Shown: one piece after another, positions 6,745 to 16,349 of the stretch
How the letters are laid out: every line of letters starts with the position of its first letter
Position numbering within the stretch: position 1 is the first letter of the stretch
Position numbers and translations under genes: made by a program
The notes under the pieces: model-generated
What the model was told of the DNA's origin: nothing
What the model saw: only the letters and a program-made list of their open reading frames with translations
The model's database searches: none
Source: DATAYA01 sp036272815
GTDB lineage: Bacteria > Pseudomonadota > Alphaproteobacteria > Acetobacterales > Acetobacteraceae
Reading direction: 5' to 3'
Assembly (NCBI GenBank): GCA_036272815.1
Contig: DATAYA010000093.1
Coordinates: forward strand, 1-26,642
DNA: 26,642 nt

Positions 6745-7530
6745 ATGCCGTCGTTTCGTCTGCATCGCGCTGCGGCGATGCTGGTCACCGCTGTGCTGCT
6801 GTGGGTGCCTGCGGTCTCGCGGGCGCAGCCGGTCGATCGCGCGGCGCTGCCGCATGTCGCCGCCCGGCTGCGCGATGGTCTGCCGTTGCGCATCGTGGCG
6901 TTCGGCTCGTCGTCGACCAAGGGCGTCGGAGCCAGTTCGCCGTCGCGCTCCTACCCGAGCCGGCTGGCGGCCGACCTTGCGCGCGCTCTGCCGCACGGCG
7001 AGGTGGCGTCGGTGGAGAACCGCGGCATTGGGGGCGAAGATGCCGACGACATGATCCGCCGGCTGCCGGCGATCATCGCGGCCCGGCCGGACCTCGTGAT
7101 CTGGCAGACCGGCAGCAACGATCCGCTGCGCCACCTGCCGCTCCCCCGCTTCATCGCCGAGACTGCGCGCGGCGTGCGGATGATGCGCGCCGCCGGCATC
7201 GACGTGATCCTGATGGAGCCGCAATGGTGCCGGCGCTTGCGCGAGACGGCGGGCTCGCGGGCCTACACGCTGGCGGTGCGGGCCGTCGCGGCCTCTTTTG
7301 GCGTGCCGGTGGTGCGGCGGCACGCATTGATGCAGGTCTGGCTGGCCCGCGGCCTGCTCACGCCGGCGCAGATGCTCGCACCTGACGGGCTGCACATGAC
7401 CGACGGCGGGTATGCGATGCTGGCGCGGGTGGTCGCGAGAGCTATCCTCGGTGCCGAACCGGCATCGGCCGCGACGCCACGGCTCATCACGGCACAGGTG
7501 CGGCCGGGGGCGCGGCCGGTCGCGCCGTAG
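6745..7530 (+). CDS. Secreted SGNH/GDSL hydrolase
   Basis: A 261-residue secreted esterase-like protein. Residues 1-27 form a signal peptide ending in VSRAQ. The SGNH blocks are all recognisable: block I FGSSSTKG with nucleophile S56 (the aspartate of GDSL is a serine here), block II RGIGGEDADD, block III GSND (123-126) and block V D214-x2-H217 (PDGLHMTD). The active site is therefore complete. Likely roles are removal of acyl or acetyl groups from envelope or external carbohydrates, but the substrate cannot be read. GTGAAGAG before the ATG at 6745 is the probable ribosome binding site. The last 44 bases overlap the convergent acyl-CoA synthetase gene, and the C-terminal tail after residue 240 looks non-conserved. 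Confidence 0.85.
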   Translation: MPSFRLHRAAAMLVTAVLLWVPAVSRAQPVDRAALPHVAARLRDGLPLRIVAFGSSSTKGVGASSPSRSYPSRLAADLARALPHGEVASVENRGIGGEDADDMIRRLPAIIAARPDLVIWQTGSNDPLRHLPLPRFIAETARGVRMMRAAGIDVILMEPQWCRRLRETAGSRAYTLAVRAVAASFGVPVVRRHALMQVWLARGLLTPAQMLAPDGLHMTDGGYAMLARVVARAILGAEPASAATPRLITAQVRPGARPVAP

Positions 7531-9088
7531 CGTCCCAGTCGCCCGGCGACACGCCGCGGGCGCGCAGCCGGTATTTTTCGACCTTGCCGTTCTCCGTCAT
7601 CGGCAGCTCCCGCAGGACCGCGATGAAGCGCGGCACCGCGAAGCCCGGCAGCCGCGGGCGGCACCATGCGGCGATCGCCTCGGGCGCGGCCGCCGCACCC
7701 TCGTGCGGCACGATTGCGGCCATCACCTCGTCCTCCGCCAGTTCCGAGGGCACGGCGTAGACGGCGGCGTTCGCCACGTCGGGATGCGCGAGCAGCACCT
7801 GCTCGACCTCGAAGGCGGAGACGTTCTCGCCGCGGCGGCGGATCGCGTCCTTGATGCGGTCGACGAAGCGATAGAAGCCGTCGGCCTCGCGGACGACGCG
7901 GTCGCCGGTGTGGAACCAGAGATTGCGCCACGCGGCCACCGTCTGCTCCGGCCGGCCGAGATAGCCGCTCGCGAAGGCGAAGGGCTCGCGCGCCCGCAGC
8001 AGCAGTTCGCCGGGCACGCCGTCGGGGAGCGCATTGTCGTGGTCGTCCGCCACCATCGCCTCAAAGCCGTCGAACGCCGGTCCCATCAACCCCGGACGTT
8101 GCTGATCGATCGGGCAGCCGAGCGCGAAATTGGTTTCCGTCGAGCCGTAGCCGTCGAGCAACCCGATCCCGAACCGCTCGGTGAAGGGGCTGTGGAAGCG
8201 CGCCGGCACGCCGGGCGCCAGTGCTATCCGCACGCGGTGGCCGCGGTCCGCGGGCGAGGGCGGCCGCGACAGCAGGATCGGCACCATCGCACCGAGCAGG
8301 AAGGTGACGGTGGCGTCGGCACGGGCCAGCGCGGGCGCGAAGCCGGAGGCGGAGAAGCGCGGCTCGACTGCAAGCGGCGCACCGGTCAGCAGCGCCTGGT
8401 AGAACGTGTTGAGCGCGTTGGTGTGGAACAGCGGCAGGGTGGTCAGCAGCCGATCCTCGGCGGTGATCCCGAGCAGTCGTGCGGTGTTGGCGGCCCACCA
8501 GAAATATTGCGCGTGCGGACAGAGCACGCCCTTGGACGGGCCGGTGGTCCCGGACGTGTAGAGGACCGCGACCGGATCGCCCGGCTGAACCGCTTCCGGC
8601 ATGGCCGCGTCGCCGGCCGGGGGCAGGAGGGTGACCGCGCCGAAGCCCGCCGGCACGTCCGCCTCGCCGCCGATCAGCCAGACCTGCCGCACCGCGTGCG
8701 CGTCCTCGACCGTCGCCAGCGCCGGGGCGAGGGCCGCGTCGACCGCGAGCAGCCGCGCGCCGCAATCCGCGAGAATGTGTGCGAGCTGCTTCCCGCGCGA
8801 GGCGGCGTTGATCGGCACCGCGATCGCGCCGATCCAGGCGCAGCCGAGGAACACGCGCAAGAACTCCGGCCGGTTGCCGCACAGGATCGCGACGCGTTCG
8901 CCGCGTGCGACGCCGGCGCCGCGCAGCACGGAGCCCATGCCGGCGGCGATCGTGCGCGTGTCCGTCAGCGTCCAGCGCACATCCCCGAAGGCGACGAGCG
9001 GCCGGTCGGGATCGGCGTCCGCGCGGCGAGCCAGCATACGCGGCAGCGTGCGCTCGGCCGGAGGAACGGATACGGCACCGTCGCGCAT
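7487..9088 (-). CDS. AMP-dependent acyl-CoA synthetase (ANL superfamily, CaiC-like)
   Basis: A 533-residue ATP-dependent acid:CoA ligase. It shows the AMP-binding loop YTSGTTGPSKGV, the adenine-contact motif DGYGSTE, the hinge region WFHTGD and the C-terminal catalytic lysine region MTENGKVEKYRLR, so it should be active. It first makes an acyl-adenylate, then the acyl-CoA. Overall similarity is to crotonobetaine/carnitine-CoA ligase-like enzymes, but that subgroup has broad annotation and the acid is unknown. The start at 9088 is fixed by GAGAGGTG (9095-9102) 6 bases upstream; two ATGs further up (9118, 9136) lack such a site. It follows the MORN remnant, and its 3' end overlaps the SGNH gene. 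Confidence 0.85.
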   Translation of the reverse strand: MRDGAVSVPPAERTLPRMLARRADADPDRPLVAFGDVRWTLTDTRTIAAGMGSVLRGAGVARGERVAILCGNRPEFLRVFLGCAWIGAIAVPINAASRGKQLAHILADCGARLLAVDAALAPALATVEDAHAVRQVWLIGGEADVPAGFGAVTLLPPAGDAAMPEAVQPGDPVAVLYTSGTTGPSKGVLCPHAQYFWWAANTARLLGITAEDRLLTTLPLFHTNALNTFYQALLTGAPLAVEPRFSASGFAPALARADATVTFLLGAMVPILLSRPPSPADRGHRVRIALAPGVPARFHSPFTERFGIGLLDGYGSTETNFALGCPIDQQRPGLMGPAFDGFEAMVADDHDNALPDGVPGELLLRAREPFAFASGYLGRPEQTVAAWRNLWFHTGDRVVREADGFYRFVDRIKDAIRRRGENVSAFEVEQVLLAHPDVANAAVYAVPSELAEDEVMAAIVPHEGAAAAPEAIAAWCRPRLPGFAVPRFIAVLRELPMTENGKVEKYRLRARGVSPGDWDATARPAAPPAAPVP

Positions 9089-9094
9089 TTTGCG

Positions 9095-9102
9095 CACCTC
9101 TC
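9095..9102 (-). promoter_or_regulatory. Ribosome binding site GAGAGGTG deciding the acyl-CoA synthetase start
   Basis: GAGAGGTG on the minus strand lies 6 bases before the ATG at 9088. It favours that start over the in-frame ATGs at 9118 and 9136. Confidence 0.6.
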
Positions 9103-9167
9103 GGTCTGCTGCGGTCATATGTGCGCTCGATGTCATCGAAGACTATTTTCCAGCCTCGACGATCGAC

Positions 9168-9528
9168 TCACCGGCAAGCGGAATTCGGAACGAACAGGGC
9201 CGCATGCTTCGTGCCCTGCGAGAAGCAGCCTTGCCTTCATACCCCGTCGTATCGGGTTCCGTCGGAGCGGGTAAGCACCCCTGTTCGTAGATGCCGGGAC
9301 CGTTGCGCTTGAAGTCGTGGATCTCGCCATCGAAACGGCCCAGGACACCAGCTCATCCGACCGGGCGCCGTATATCCGGACCATGCAACCCGATGAGGTT
9401 CGCCGCCAAACGGCCCAGTATTGGCGCGCCGATCCATCTGGCATCGTCGTCGGCTGAGACCGCGCAGCGATTCCGGTGCTCGCCACTGCGGCAAGGCTTG
9501 CGAAGACCAACGCGATCGTCCGGCTCAA
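9168..9528 (-). pseudogene. Degenerate MORN-repeat secreted protein
   Basis: No single frame gives a convincing protein, but reading the minus strand across all three frames rebuilds one. It opens with a signal-peptide-like MSRTIALVFASLAAVASTG (TTG at 9528). Shifted-frame pieces follow: LGRLAANLIGLHGP, GYTAPGRMSW, GRFDGEIHDFKRNGPGIYE, then SDGTRYDGV. An in-frame TGA stands where a W is expected, and the reading resumes with RQGCFSQGTKHAAL and ends at 9168. The pattern (Y/F)-x-G-x(n)-G-x-G-x(n)-DG is the MORN repeat, a beta-hairpin repeat found in envelope-associated proteins. At least three frameshifts and one stop are needed. The stretch is visibly less GC-rich than its neighbours. The intact 131-residue frame that spans it is not considered a real gene. 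Alternatives are assembly errors or a very divergent live gene. Confidence 0.6.
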
Positions 9529-9619
9529 ATCAGGCAGCTTCCATCGGTTGTTGTGTCATGCGCGCGTCATCAGACGCGGGTGCAGCTCTTCGTTGACCCA
9601 TCCTGGCTCGTGAAACCCG

Positions 9620-11624
<2,005 letters not shown>

Positions 11625-11641
<17 letters not shown>

Positions 11642-12518
11642 GCGGATCGAGCCAGTCGCGGATGCCGTCGCCGACGAAGTTGAAGCCGACGACGACGGTC
11701 AGGATCGCGAGGCCCGGGAAGGTCGCGACCCACCACTGCCCGACCAGCTCGCGCCCGTCGGCGACCATCGAGCCCCATTCCGGCGTCGGCGGCACCACGC
11801 CCAGGCCGAGAAAGGCGAGGCCGGCGAACACCAGGATGGCGTTGCCGAGATCGAGCGTCACCAGCACGATCAGCGGCCCGACCGCGTTCGGGATGATCTG
11901 GCGGAACAGGATGTGGGACGGGCCGAAGCCGACCGACTGCGCGGCCTCCACGTACTCCTGCGACCGTTGCCCGATCACCAGGCTGCGGGCGAGACGGGCG
12001 AATTTTGGCCACCACACCACCAGCATCGCGATCACCGTGTTGCGCGTGCCGATGCCGAGTGCCGCCGCGATCGCCATCGCCAGGATGATCGGCGGGAAGC
12101 AGAACACGAGATCGGTCAGGCGCATCAGCGCCTCCTCGACGAAGCCGCGCGCGTAGGCGGCGATGGCGCCGAGCACGGTGCCGAACAGGCCGCCGACCAG
12201 CACGACCACGAAGCCGACCGCGAGCGAGATGCGCGCCCCGAAAATCACCCGGCTGAACACGTCCCGGCCGAGCGCGTCGGTGCCAAGCCAGTGCACGGCC
12301 GAGGGCGGCAGCAGCCGCCCGGCGACGTTGACGACATTGGGCGGATAAGGGGTCACCCAGGGTGCGAGGATCGCGGCCAGCGTCCAGGCCAGGATGACGA
12401 CGGCGCCGGCGGAGGCAAGCCCGTAGCGCCGCAGCCAGCGCCGGCGGCGGCTGAGTGGCGCGGATCCTGCCGGCGGTGCCGGTATCGCACCGGCGACGGT
12501 CGCGTCACGTCCGCTCAC
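11625..12518 (-). CDS. DppC-type ABC transporter permease
   Basis: A 297-residue inner-membrane permease with about six transmembrane segments. The first follows a basic cytoplasmic N-terminus (RRRRWLRRYG). Family signatures are HWLGTDALGRDVFSRVIFGARISL and the EAA loop EAAQSVGFGPSHILFRQIIPN, which contacts the ATPase. The start is a GTG at 12518 with GAGGGAGA (12523-12530) 4 bases upstream; the longer open frame reaching 13082 is antisense to iolD and is not translated. The normal partner DppB and a substrate-binding protein would usually precede this gene, but a divergent iolD gene sits there instead, only 76 bases away. The permease must therefore use a partner encoded elsewhere, or the cluster has lost half its genes. 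Confidence 0.9.
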
Positions 12519-12561
12519 GCTGTCTCCCTCGCCTTGGCGCGGCCCACCCCCAGAACAGCTT

Positions 12562-12581
12562 GCCCCGCCGGGCCGCGGGGC
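12562..12581. promoter_or_regulatory. Inverted repeat GCCCCGC-N6-GCGGGGC in the shared promoter region of the ABC permease and iolD
   Basis: Perfect 7-base arms at 12562-12568 and 12575-12581 flank 6 bases. They lie in the 76-base gap between the divergent permease (GTG 12518) and iolD (ATG 12595), ending 13 bases before the iolD start. This is a possible operator controlling both directions or an RNA hairpin near the iolD start. All-GC arms arise easily by chance in DNA of this composition. Confidence 0.25.
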
Positions 12582-12594
12582 GCTAGGTGCCGCG

Positions 12595-14409
12595 ATGCAG
12601 ACGCGGCTTCTGACGATGACGCAGGCGCTGGTGCGGGCGCTGGCGGCGCAACGCACGGAATTCGGCGGCGCGACGGTGCCGCTGTTCGGCGGCGTGTGGG
12701 CGATCTTCGGCCACGGCAATGTCGCCGGTCTCGGCGAGGCGCTGGCGGAGGCGCGCGCCGAGCTGCCCACCTTCCGCGCCCATAACGAGCAGGCGATGGG
12801 ACATGCCGCGGTCGCGTTCGCGAAGGCAAGCCGGCGGCGGCGGATGATGGCCTGCACGACGTCGATCGGGCCGGGTGCGACCAACCTCGTCACCGCGGCG
12901 GCGGTGGCGCATGTCAATCGCCTGCCGCTGTTGCTGCTGCCCGGCGACGTATTCGCGAGCCGCCGCCCCGACCCGGTGCTGCAGCAGGTCGAGGATTTTT
13001 CGGACGCGACCGCGACCGCCAACGACTGCCTGCGTCCCGTGTCTCGCCATTTCGACCGCATCACCCGCCCCGAGCAGCTCATCCCGGCGCTGGAGCGGGC
13101 GTTCGCGGTGCTGACCGATCCCGCTGGCTGCGGGCCGGTGACGCTGGCGCTTTGCCAGGATGTGCAGACGGAGGCGTTCGCCTATCCCGAACACATGTTC
13201 GAGCCGCACATCTGGCGCCCGCGACGCCCGCCGCCCGATCCCTCCGAACTGGCTGCGGCGGCGAAGCTGTTGCGTGCCGCGCGGCGGCCGCTGGTGATCG
13301 CCGGTGGCGGCGTGCTCTATGCGGAGGCCGAGGAGGCGCTCGCCGCCTTCTGCGCGGCGCACGGGCTGCCGGCGGCGGAGACGCAGGCCGGCAAGTCGTC
13401 TCTTCCGGCCGCGCATCCCTGCAATCTGGGTGCGATCGGCGTCACCGGCACCGCGGCGGCGAACACGCGGGCGGCGGAGGCCGATGTCGTCCTCGCGATC
13501 GGCACGAGGCTTGCCGACTTCATCACCGGCTCGCGCACCCTGTTCCCGCGCGCGCGGATCGTGGCGCTGAACGTCGCTTCCTTCGATGCGGCGAAGCACG
13601 CGGCGCAGCCGCTGGTCGCGGACGCGCGCGCCGGGCTCGCGGCGCTGGATGCGGCGCTGGCCGACTGGACCGCGCCTCCGGACTGGACCGCGCAGGCTGC
13701 GCGCGCGATCGCGGCGTGGCGCACGCAGGCCGACGCGGCAATGGCGCCATCCAACGCGCCGCTGCCGAGCGATGCGCAGGTGATCGGCGCCGTGCAGCGC
13801 GCGGCGGAGCCTACCGACATCGTCGTGTGCGCCGCCGGCGGCCTGCCGGGGGAGCTGCACAAGCTGTGGCGGGCGGGTGCTCCAGGCCGCTACCATCTCG
13901 AATACGGCTATTCCTGCATGGGGTACGAGATCGCCGGCGGCCTCGGCGTCAAGCTGGCGCAGCCGGATCGCACCGTCATCGTGATGGTGGGCGACGGCTC
14001 GTACCTGATGCTCAATTCGGAGCTGGCGACCTCGGTCGCGATGGGCCGCAAGCTGATCGTCGTGCTGCTCGACAATGGCGGCTTCGGCTGCATCGACCGG
14101 CTGCAACGCGCGACCGGCGGCGAGGGGTTTGGCAATCTCGTGCCGCATGGCGTCGATCTCGTGGCCCATGCGCGGAGCCTCGGCGCGATCGCCGAGCGAG
14201 CTGCGGGGACCGCGGACCTCGACGCGGCGCTGGCGCGGGCGCGGGCGAGCGAGCGTACGCATGTCGTGGTGATCGAGACCGATCCGCGTGCCTCGACCGA
14301 AGCCGGCGGCCATTGGTGGGATGTCGCGGTGCCGGCCGTCTCGGGCCGCGCGGAGGTGCGCGCCGCACGCGCGCGCTATGAGGAGATGCTGAAGGGAACA
14401 GGAGAATGA
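12595..14409 (+). CDS. iolD: 3D-(3,5/4)-trihydroxycyclohexane-1,2-dione acylhydrolase (IolD)
   Basis: A 604-residue thiamine-diphosphate enzyme of the acetolactate synthase superfamily. In myo-inositol catabolism IolD opens the ring of the dione to give 5-deoxy-glucuronate. Diagnostic stretches include HNEQAMGHAAVAFAKA (the cofactor-activating glutamate is E65), SIGPGATNLVTAAAVAHVNRL, and the TPP/magnesium motif from GDG (466-468) to DNGG (493-496). Length and N-terminal sequence (TRLLTMTQALVRALAAQ) match IolD rather than acetolactate synthase. AGGTG precedes the ATG at 12595. The gene overlaps iolE by ATGA, so both are made together. No iolB, iolC, iolG, iolA or iolR appears in the window. 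Confidence 0.93.
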   Translation: MQTRLLTMTQALVRALAAQRTEFGGATVPLFGGVWAIFGHGNVAGLGEALAEARAELPTFRAHNEQAMGHAAVAFAKASRRRRMMACTTSIGPGATNLVTAAAVAHVNRLPLLLLPGDVFASRRPDPVLQQVEDFSDATATANDCLRPVSRHFDRITRPEQLIPALERAFAVLTDPAGCGPVTLALCQDVQTEAFAYPEHMFEPHIWRPRRPPPDPSELAAAAKLLRAARRPLVIAGGGVLYAEAEEALAAFCAAHGLPAAETQAGKSSLPAAHPCNLGAIGVTGTAAANTRAAEADVVLAIGTRLADFITGSRTLFPRARIVALNVASFDAAKHAAQPLVADARAGLAALDAALADWTAPPDWTAQAARAIAAWRTQADAAMAPSNAPLPSDAQVIGAVQRAAEPTDIVVCAAGGLPGELHKLWRAGAPGRYHLEYGYSCMGYEIAGGLGVKLAQPDRTVIVMVGDGSYLMLNSELATSVAMGRKLIVVLLDNGGFGCIDRLQRATGGEGFGNLVPHGVDLVAHARSLGAIAERAAGTADLDAALARARASERTHVVVIETDPRASTEAGGHWWDVAVPAVSGRAEVRAARARYEEMLKGTGE

Positions 14410-15290
14410 CGATCCGCATCGGCGCCAACCCGATCGGCTGGTCCAACGACGACATGCCCGAACTCGGCGGCGAGACATCGCTCGAGACCTGCCTCGCCGA
14501 GGCGGCGGAGGTCGGGTTCGAAGGCATGGAACTCGGCCACAAGTTTCCGCGCGAGGCCGAGGCGCTGAGAGCCGCCCTGGCGCCGCATGGTCTGGCCTGC
14601 GTCTCCGGCTGGTATTCCGGCGCGCTGCTGCAGCGCGACGCGGCGGCCGAACTGCTGCACATGCGACCGCATCTCGACCTGCTGAAGTCGATGGGATGCG
14701 ACGTGCTGGTGTTCGCCGAAACGACGGGCGCGATCCACGGCGACCGCTACGAGCCGCTGTCGCAGCGCCCGGTGCTGGCGGATCACGAATGGCCGGGCTT
14801 CGGCGCGCGGCTCACGGCACTTGCGGACGCCACGGCGGCCGAGGGGGTGCGGCTCGCCTATCATCACCACATGGGGACGATCGTGCAGAGCGGGGCCGAC
14901 ATTGCAGCCCTGATGTCCTCCACGGGCCCATCGGTGCATCTGCTGCTGGACACCGGCCACGCGAGCTGGGGCGGCGTCGATCCGGCGGCCCTTGCGCTGC
15001 GCCACCGCGACCGGATCGCGCATGTCCATGCCAAGGATGTCCGCGTTGCCGTGCGCCGGCGGGCGGATGCCGCGGACTGGAGTTTTCTGCAAGCCGTGGT
15101 CGAGGGCGTCTATACCGTGCCGGGCGACGGCGACCTCGATTTCGCCGGCGTGTTCTCGGCGCTGGGCGATTATTCCGGCTGGGTCGTCGTCGAGGCGGAG
15201 CAAGACCCGGCGCGCGCAAATCCGCTGACCTATGCGCGGCTCGGCTATGGCACCGTCAAGCGCATCCTCGCGGAGGTCAGTCGGTCGTGA
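14406..15290 (+). CDS. iolE: myo-inosose-2 dehydratase (IolE)
   Basis: A 294-residue TIM-barrel enzyme that dehydrates 2-keto-myo-inositol to the trihydroxycyclohexane-dione used by IolD, so the two adjacent products act in consecutive steps. The opening IGANPIGWSNDDMPELGG is characteristic of IolE. Expected metal-site strands are present: YHHHMGT, LLDTGHASWGG, HVHAKDV and VVVEAEQDP near the end. GGAG in the iolD tail serves as ribosome binding site, and the start overlaps the iolD stop (ATGA, 14406-14409). The 3' end overlaps the convergent galM gene by 14 bases. The length is normal and no defect is seen. Confidence 0.93.
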   Translation: MTIRIGANPIGWSNDDMPELGGETSLETCLAEAAEVGFEGMELGHKFPREAEALRAALAPHGLACVSGWYSGALLQRDAAAELLHMRPHLDLLKSMGCDVLVFAETTGAIHGDRYEPLSQRPVLADHEWPGFGARLTALADATAAEGVRLAYHHHMGTIVQSGADIAALMSSTGPSVHLLLDTGHASWGGVDPAALALRHRDRIAHVHAKDVRVAVRRRADAADWSFLQAVVEGVYTVPGDGDLDFAGVFSALGDYSGWVVVEAEQDPARANPLTYARLGYGTVKRILAEVSRS

Positions 15291-16335
15291 AGCGGTAGGC
15301 GATCACCTCGCGATAGGTCTCGCCCGGCCGCAGCACGATCGAGGGGAAATCCGGGTGGTGCGGCGCGTCCGGAAAACCCTGTCCCTCCAGGGCGAGGCCG
15401 GCCGACTGGCGATAGGCGATCCCGCCCCGTCCGATGATCGAGCCGTTCAGCTTGTTGCCGGTATAGACCTGCAATCCGCGCTGCGTCGTCAGCACCTCCA
15501 GCACCCGGCCGCTACGCGGCTCGCGCAGCCGGATCGCGAGGCGTGGCCGTCCGGCATCGCCGCCTTGCAGCACGAAGCAGCAGTCATAGCCAAGGCCGTG
15601 CAGCAGCTGCTCGTCCGCCTGCCGGATGCGGGCGCCGAGCGGCGTCGGCTTGCGAAAATCGAAGACGGTGCCGGAGACGTCGCGCACTTCGCCGGTCGGG
15701 ATCTGCCTGGCATCGGTCGGCAGGATGGCGTCGGACGCGATCATCGCCTCGTGGCCAAGCACGTCGCTCTGCTCGACGCCGGCGAGGTTGAAGTAAGGGT
15801 GCGCGCTCAGGTTCACGATCGTCGGCTTGTCGGTCGTGGCCTCCAGCGTGAGCGTCAGCGTGTCGCCGTCGAGCGTGTAGGTCGCGCGCGCCTGGAGCGT
15901 GCCGGGGAAGCCCTGGTCGCCGTCGGGGCTGGTGTGCGCGAGCACCAGCGTCGGCCGTGCGCCGTCCTGCGAGTCCGCGACCTGCCAGAACAGGTTTTCG
16001 AAGCCGGGCTTGCCGCCGTGCAGCGTCGCGTCGCCCTCGTTGGCGACGAGCCGGTACGTCTGCCCGTCGAGCGTGAAGGACGCGCCCGCGATGCGGTTCG
16101 CAGTGCGGCCGAGGAGAGCGCCGAACGAGCCGCCGGCGGTGGCGAAGCTGCCCACGTCGTCGAAGCCGAGCAGCACGTGGGCAAAGGCGCGCTTCCGGTC
16201 GGGGGCGGCGATCGAGACCATGCGGCCGCCGAAATCGGTGATGCAGACATGCAGGAGATCGTTGCGCAGCGTATGCAGCGTCGCCTCGGTCCCGTCCGGG
16301 GTGCGGCCGAATTTCGTGCGGGGCAAAGCGGCCAT
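15277..16335 (-). CDS. galM: Aldose 1-epimerase (galactose mutarotase)
   Basis: A 352-residue mutarotase that interconverts alpha and beta anomers of sugars such as galactose and glucose. Landmarks are GRTANRIAGASF (76-87), LHGGKPGF with H106, the catalytic acid H179 in NLSAHPYFNL, and the catalytic base E317 in LALEGQGFPDAPHH. All active-site residues are present. The ATG at 16335 is preceded by GAAGGAG; a GTG at 16353 that overlaps the tonB stop (GTGA) would add six residues and is less likely. It is the last gene of a six-gene minus-strand run. No signal peptide is seen, so it should act in the cytoplasm. Which sugar it serves in this operon is unclear. Confidence 0.9.
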   Translation of the reverse strand: MAALPRTKFGRTPDGTEATLHTLRNDLLHVCITDFGGRMVSIAAPDRKRAFAHVLLGFDDVGSFATAGGSFGALLGRTANRIAGASFTLDGQTYRLVANEGDATLHGGKPGFENLFWQVADSQDGARPTLVLAHTSPDGDQGFPGTLQARATYTLDGDTLTLTLEATTDKPTIVNLSAHPYFNLAGVEQSDVLGHEAMIASDAILPTDARQIPTGEVRDVSGTVFDFRKPTPLGARIRQADEQLLHGLGYDCCFVLQGGDAGRPRLAIRLREPRSGRVLEVLTTQRGLQVYTGNKLNGSIIGRGGIAYRQSAGLALEGQGFPDAPHHPDFPSIVLRPGETYREVIAYRFTTD

Positions 16336-16349
16336 GACAGCTCCTTCGT

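Noticed and set aside
7412..9274. A 620-residue plus-strand open frame over the acyl-CoA synthetase
   Set aside because: It mirrors the codon pattern of a clear AMP-binding enzyme on the other strand and shows no motif of its own.
9133..9528. A 131-residue minus-strand frame with a good-looking signal peptide
   Set aside because: After the signal peptide the sequence is low in structure, while MORN repeat pieces lie in the other two frames. It is better explained as a frameshifted pseudogene.
12583..14478. A 631-residue minus-strand open frame opposite iolD
   Set aside because: IolD on the plus strand is unmistakable; this frame is a His/Arg-rich shadow without domains.
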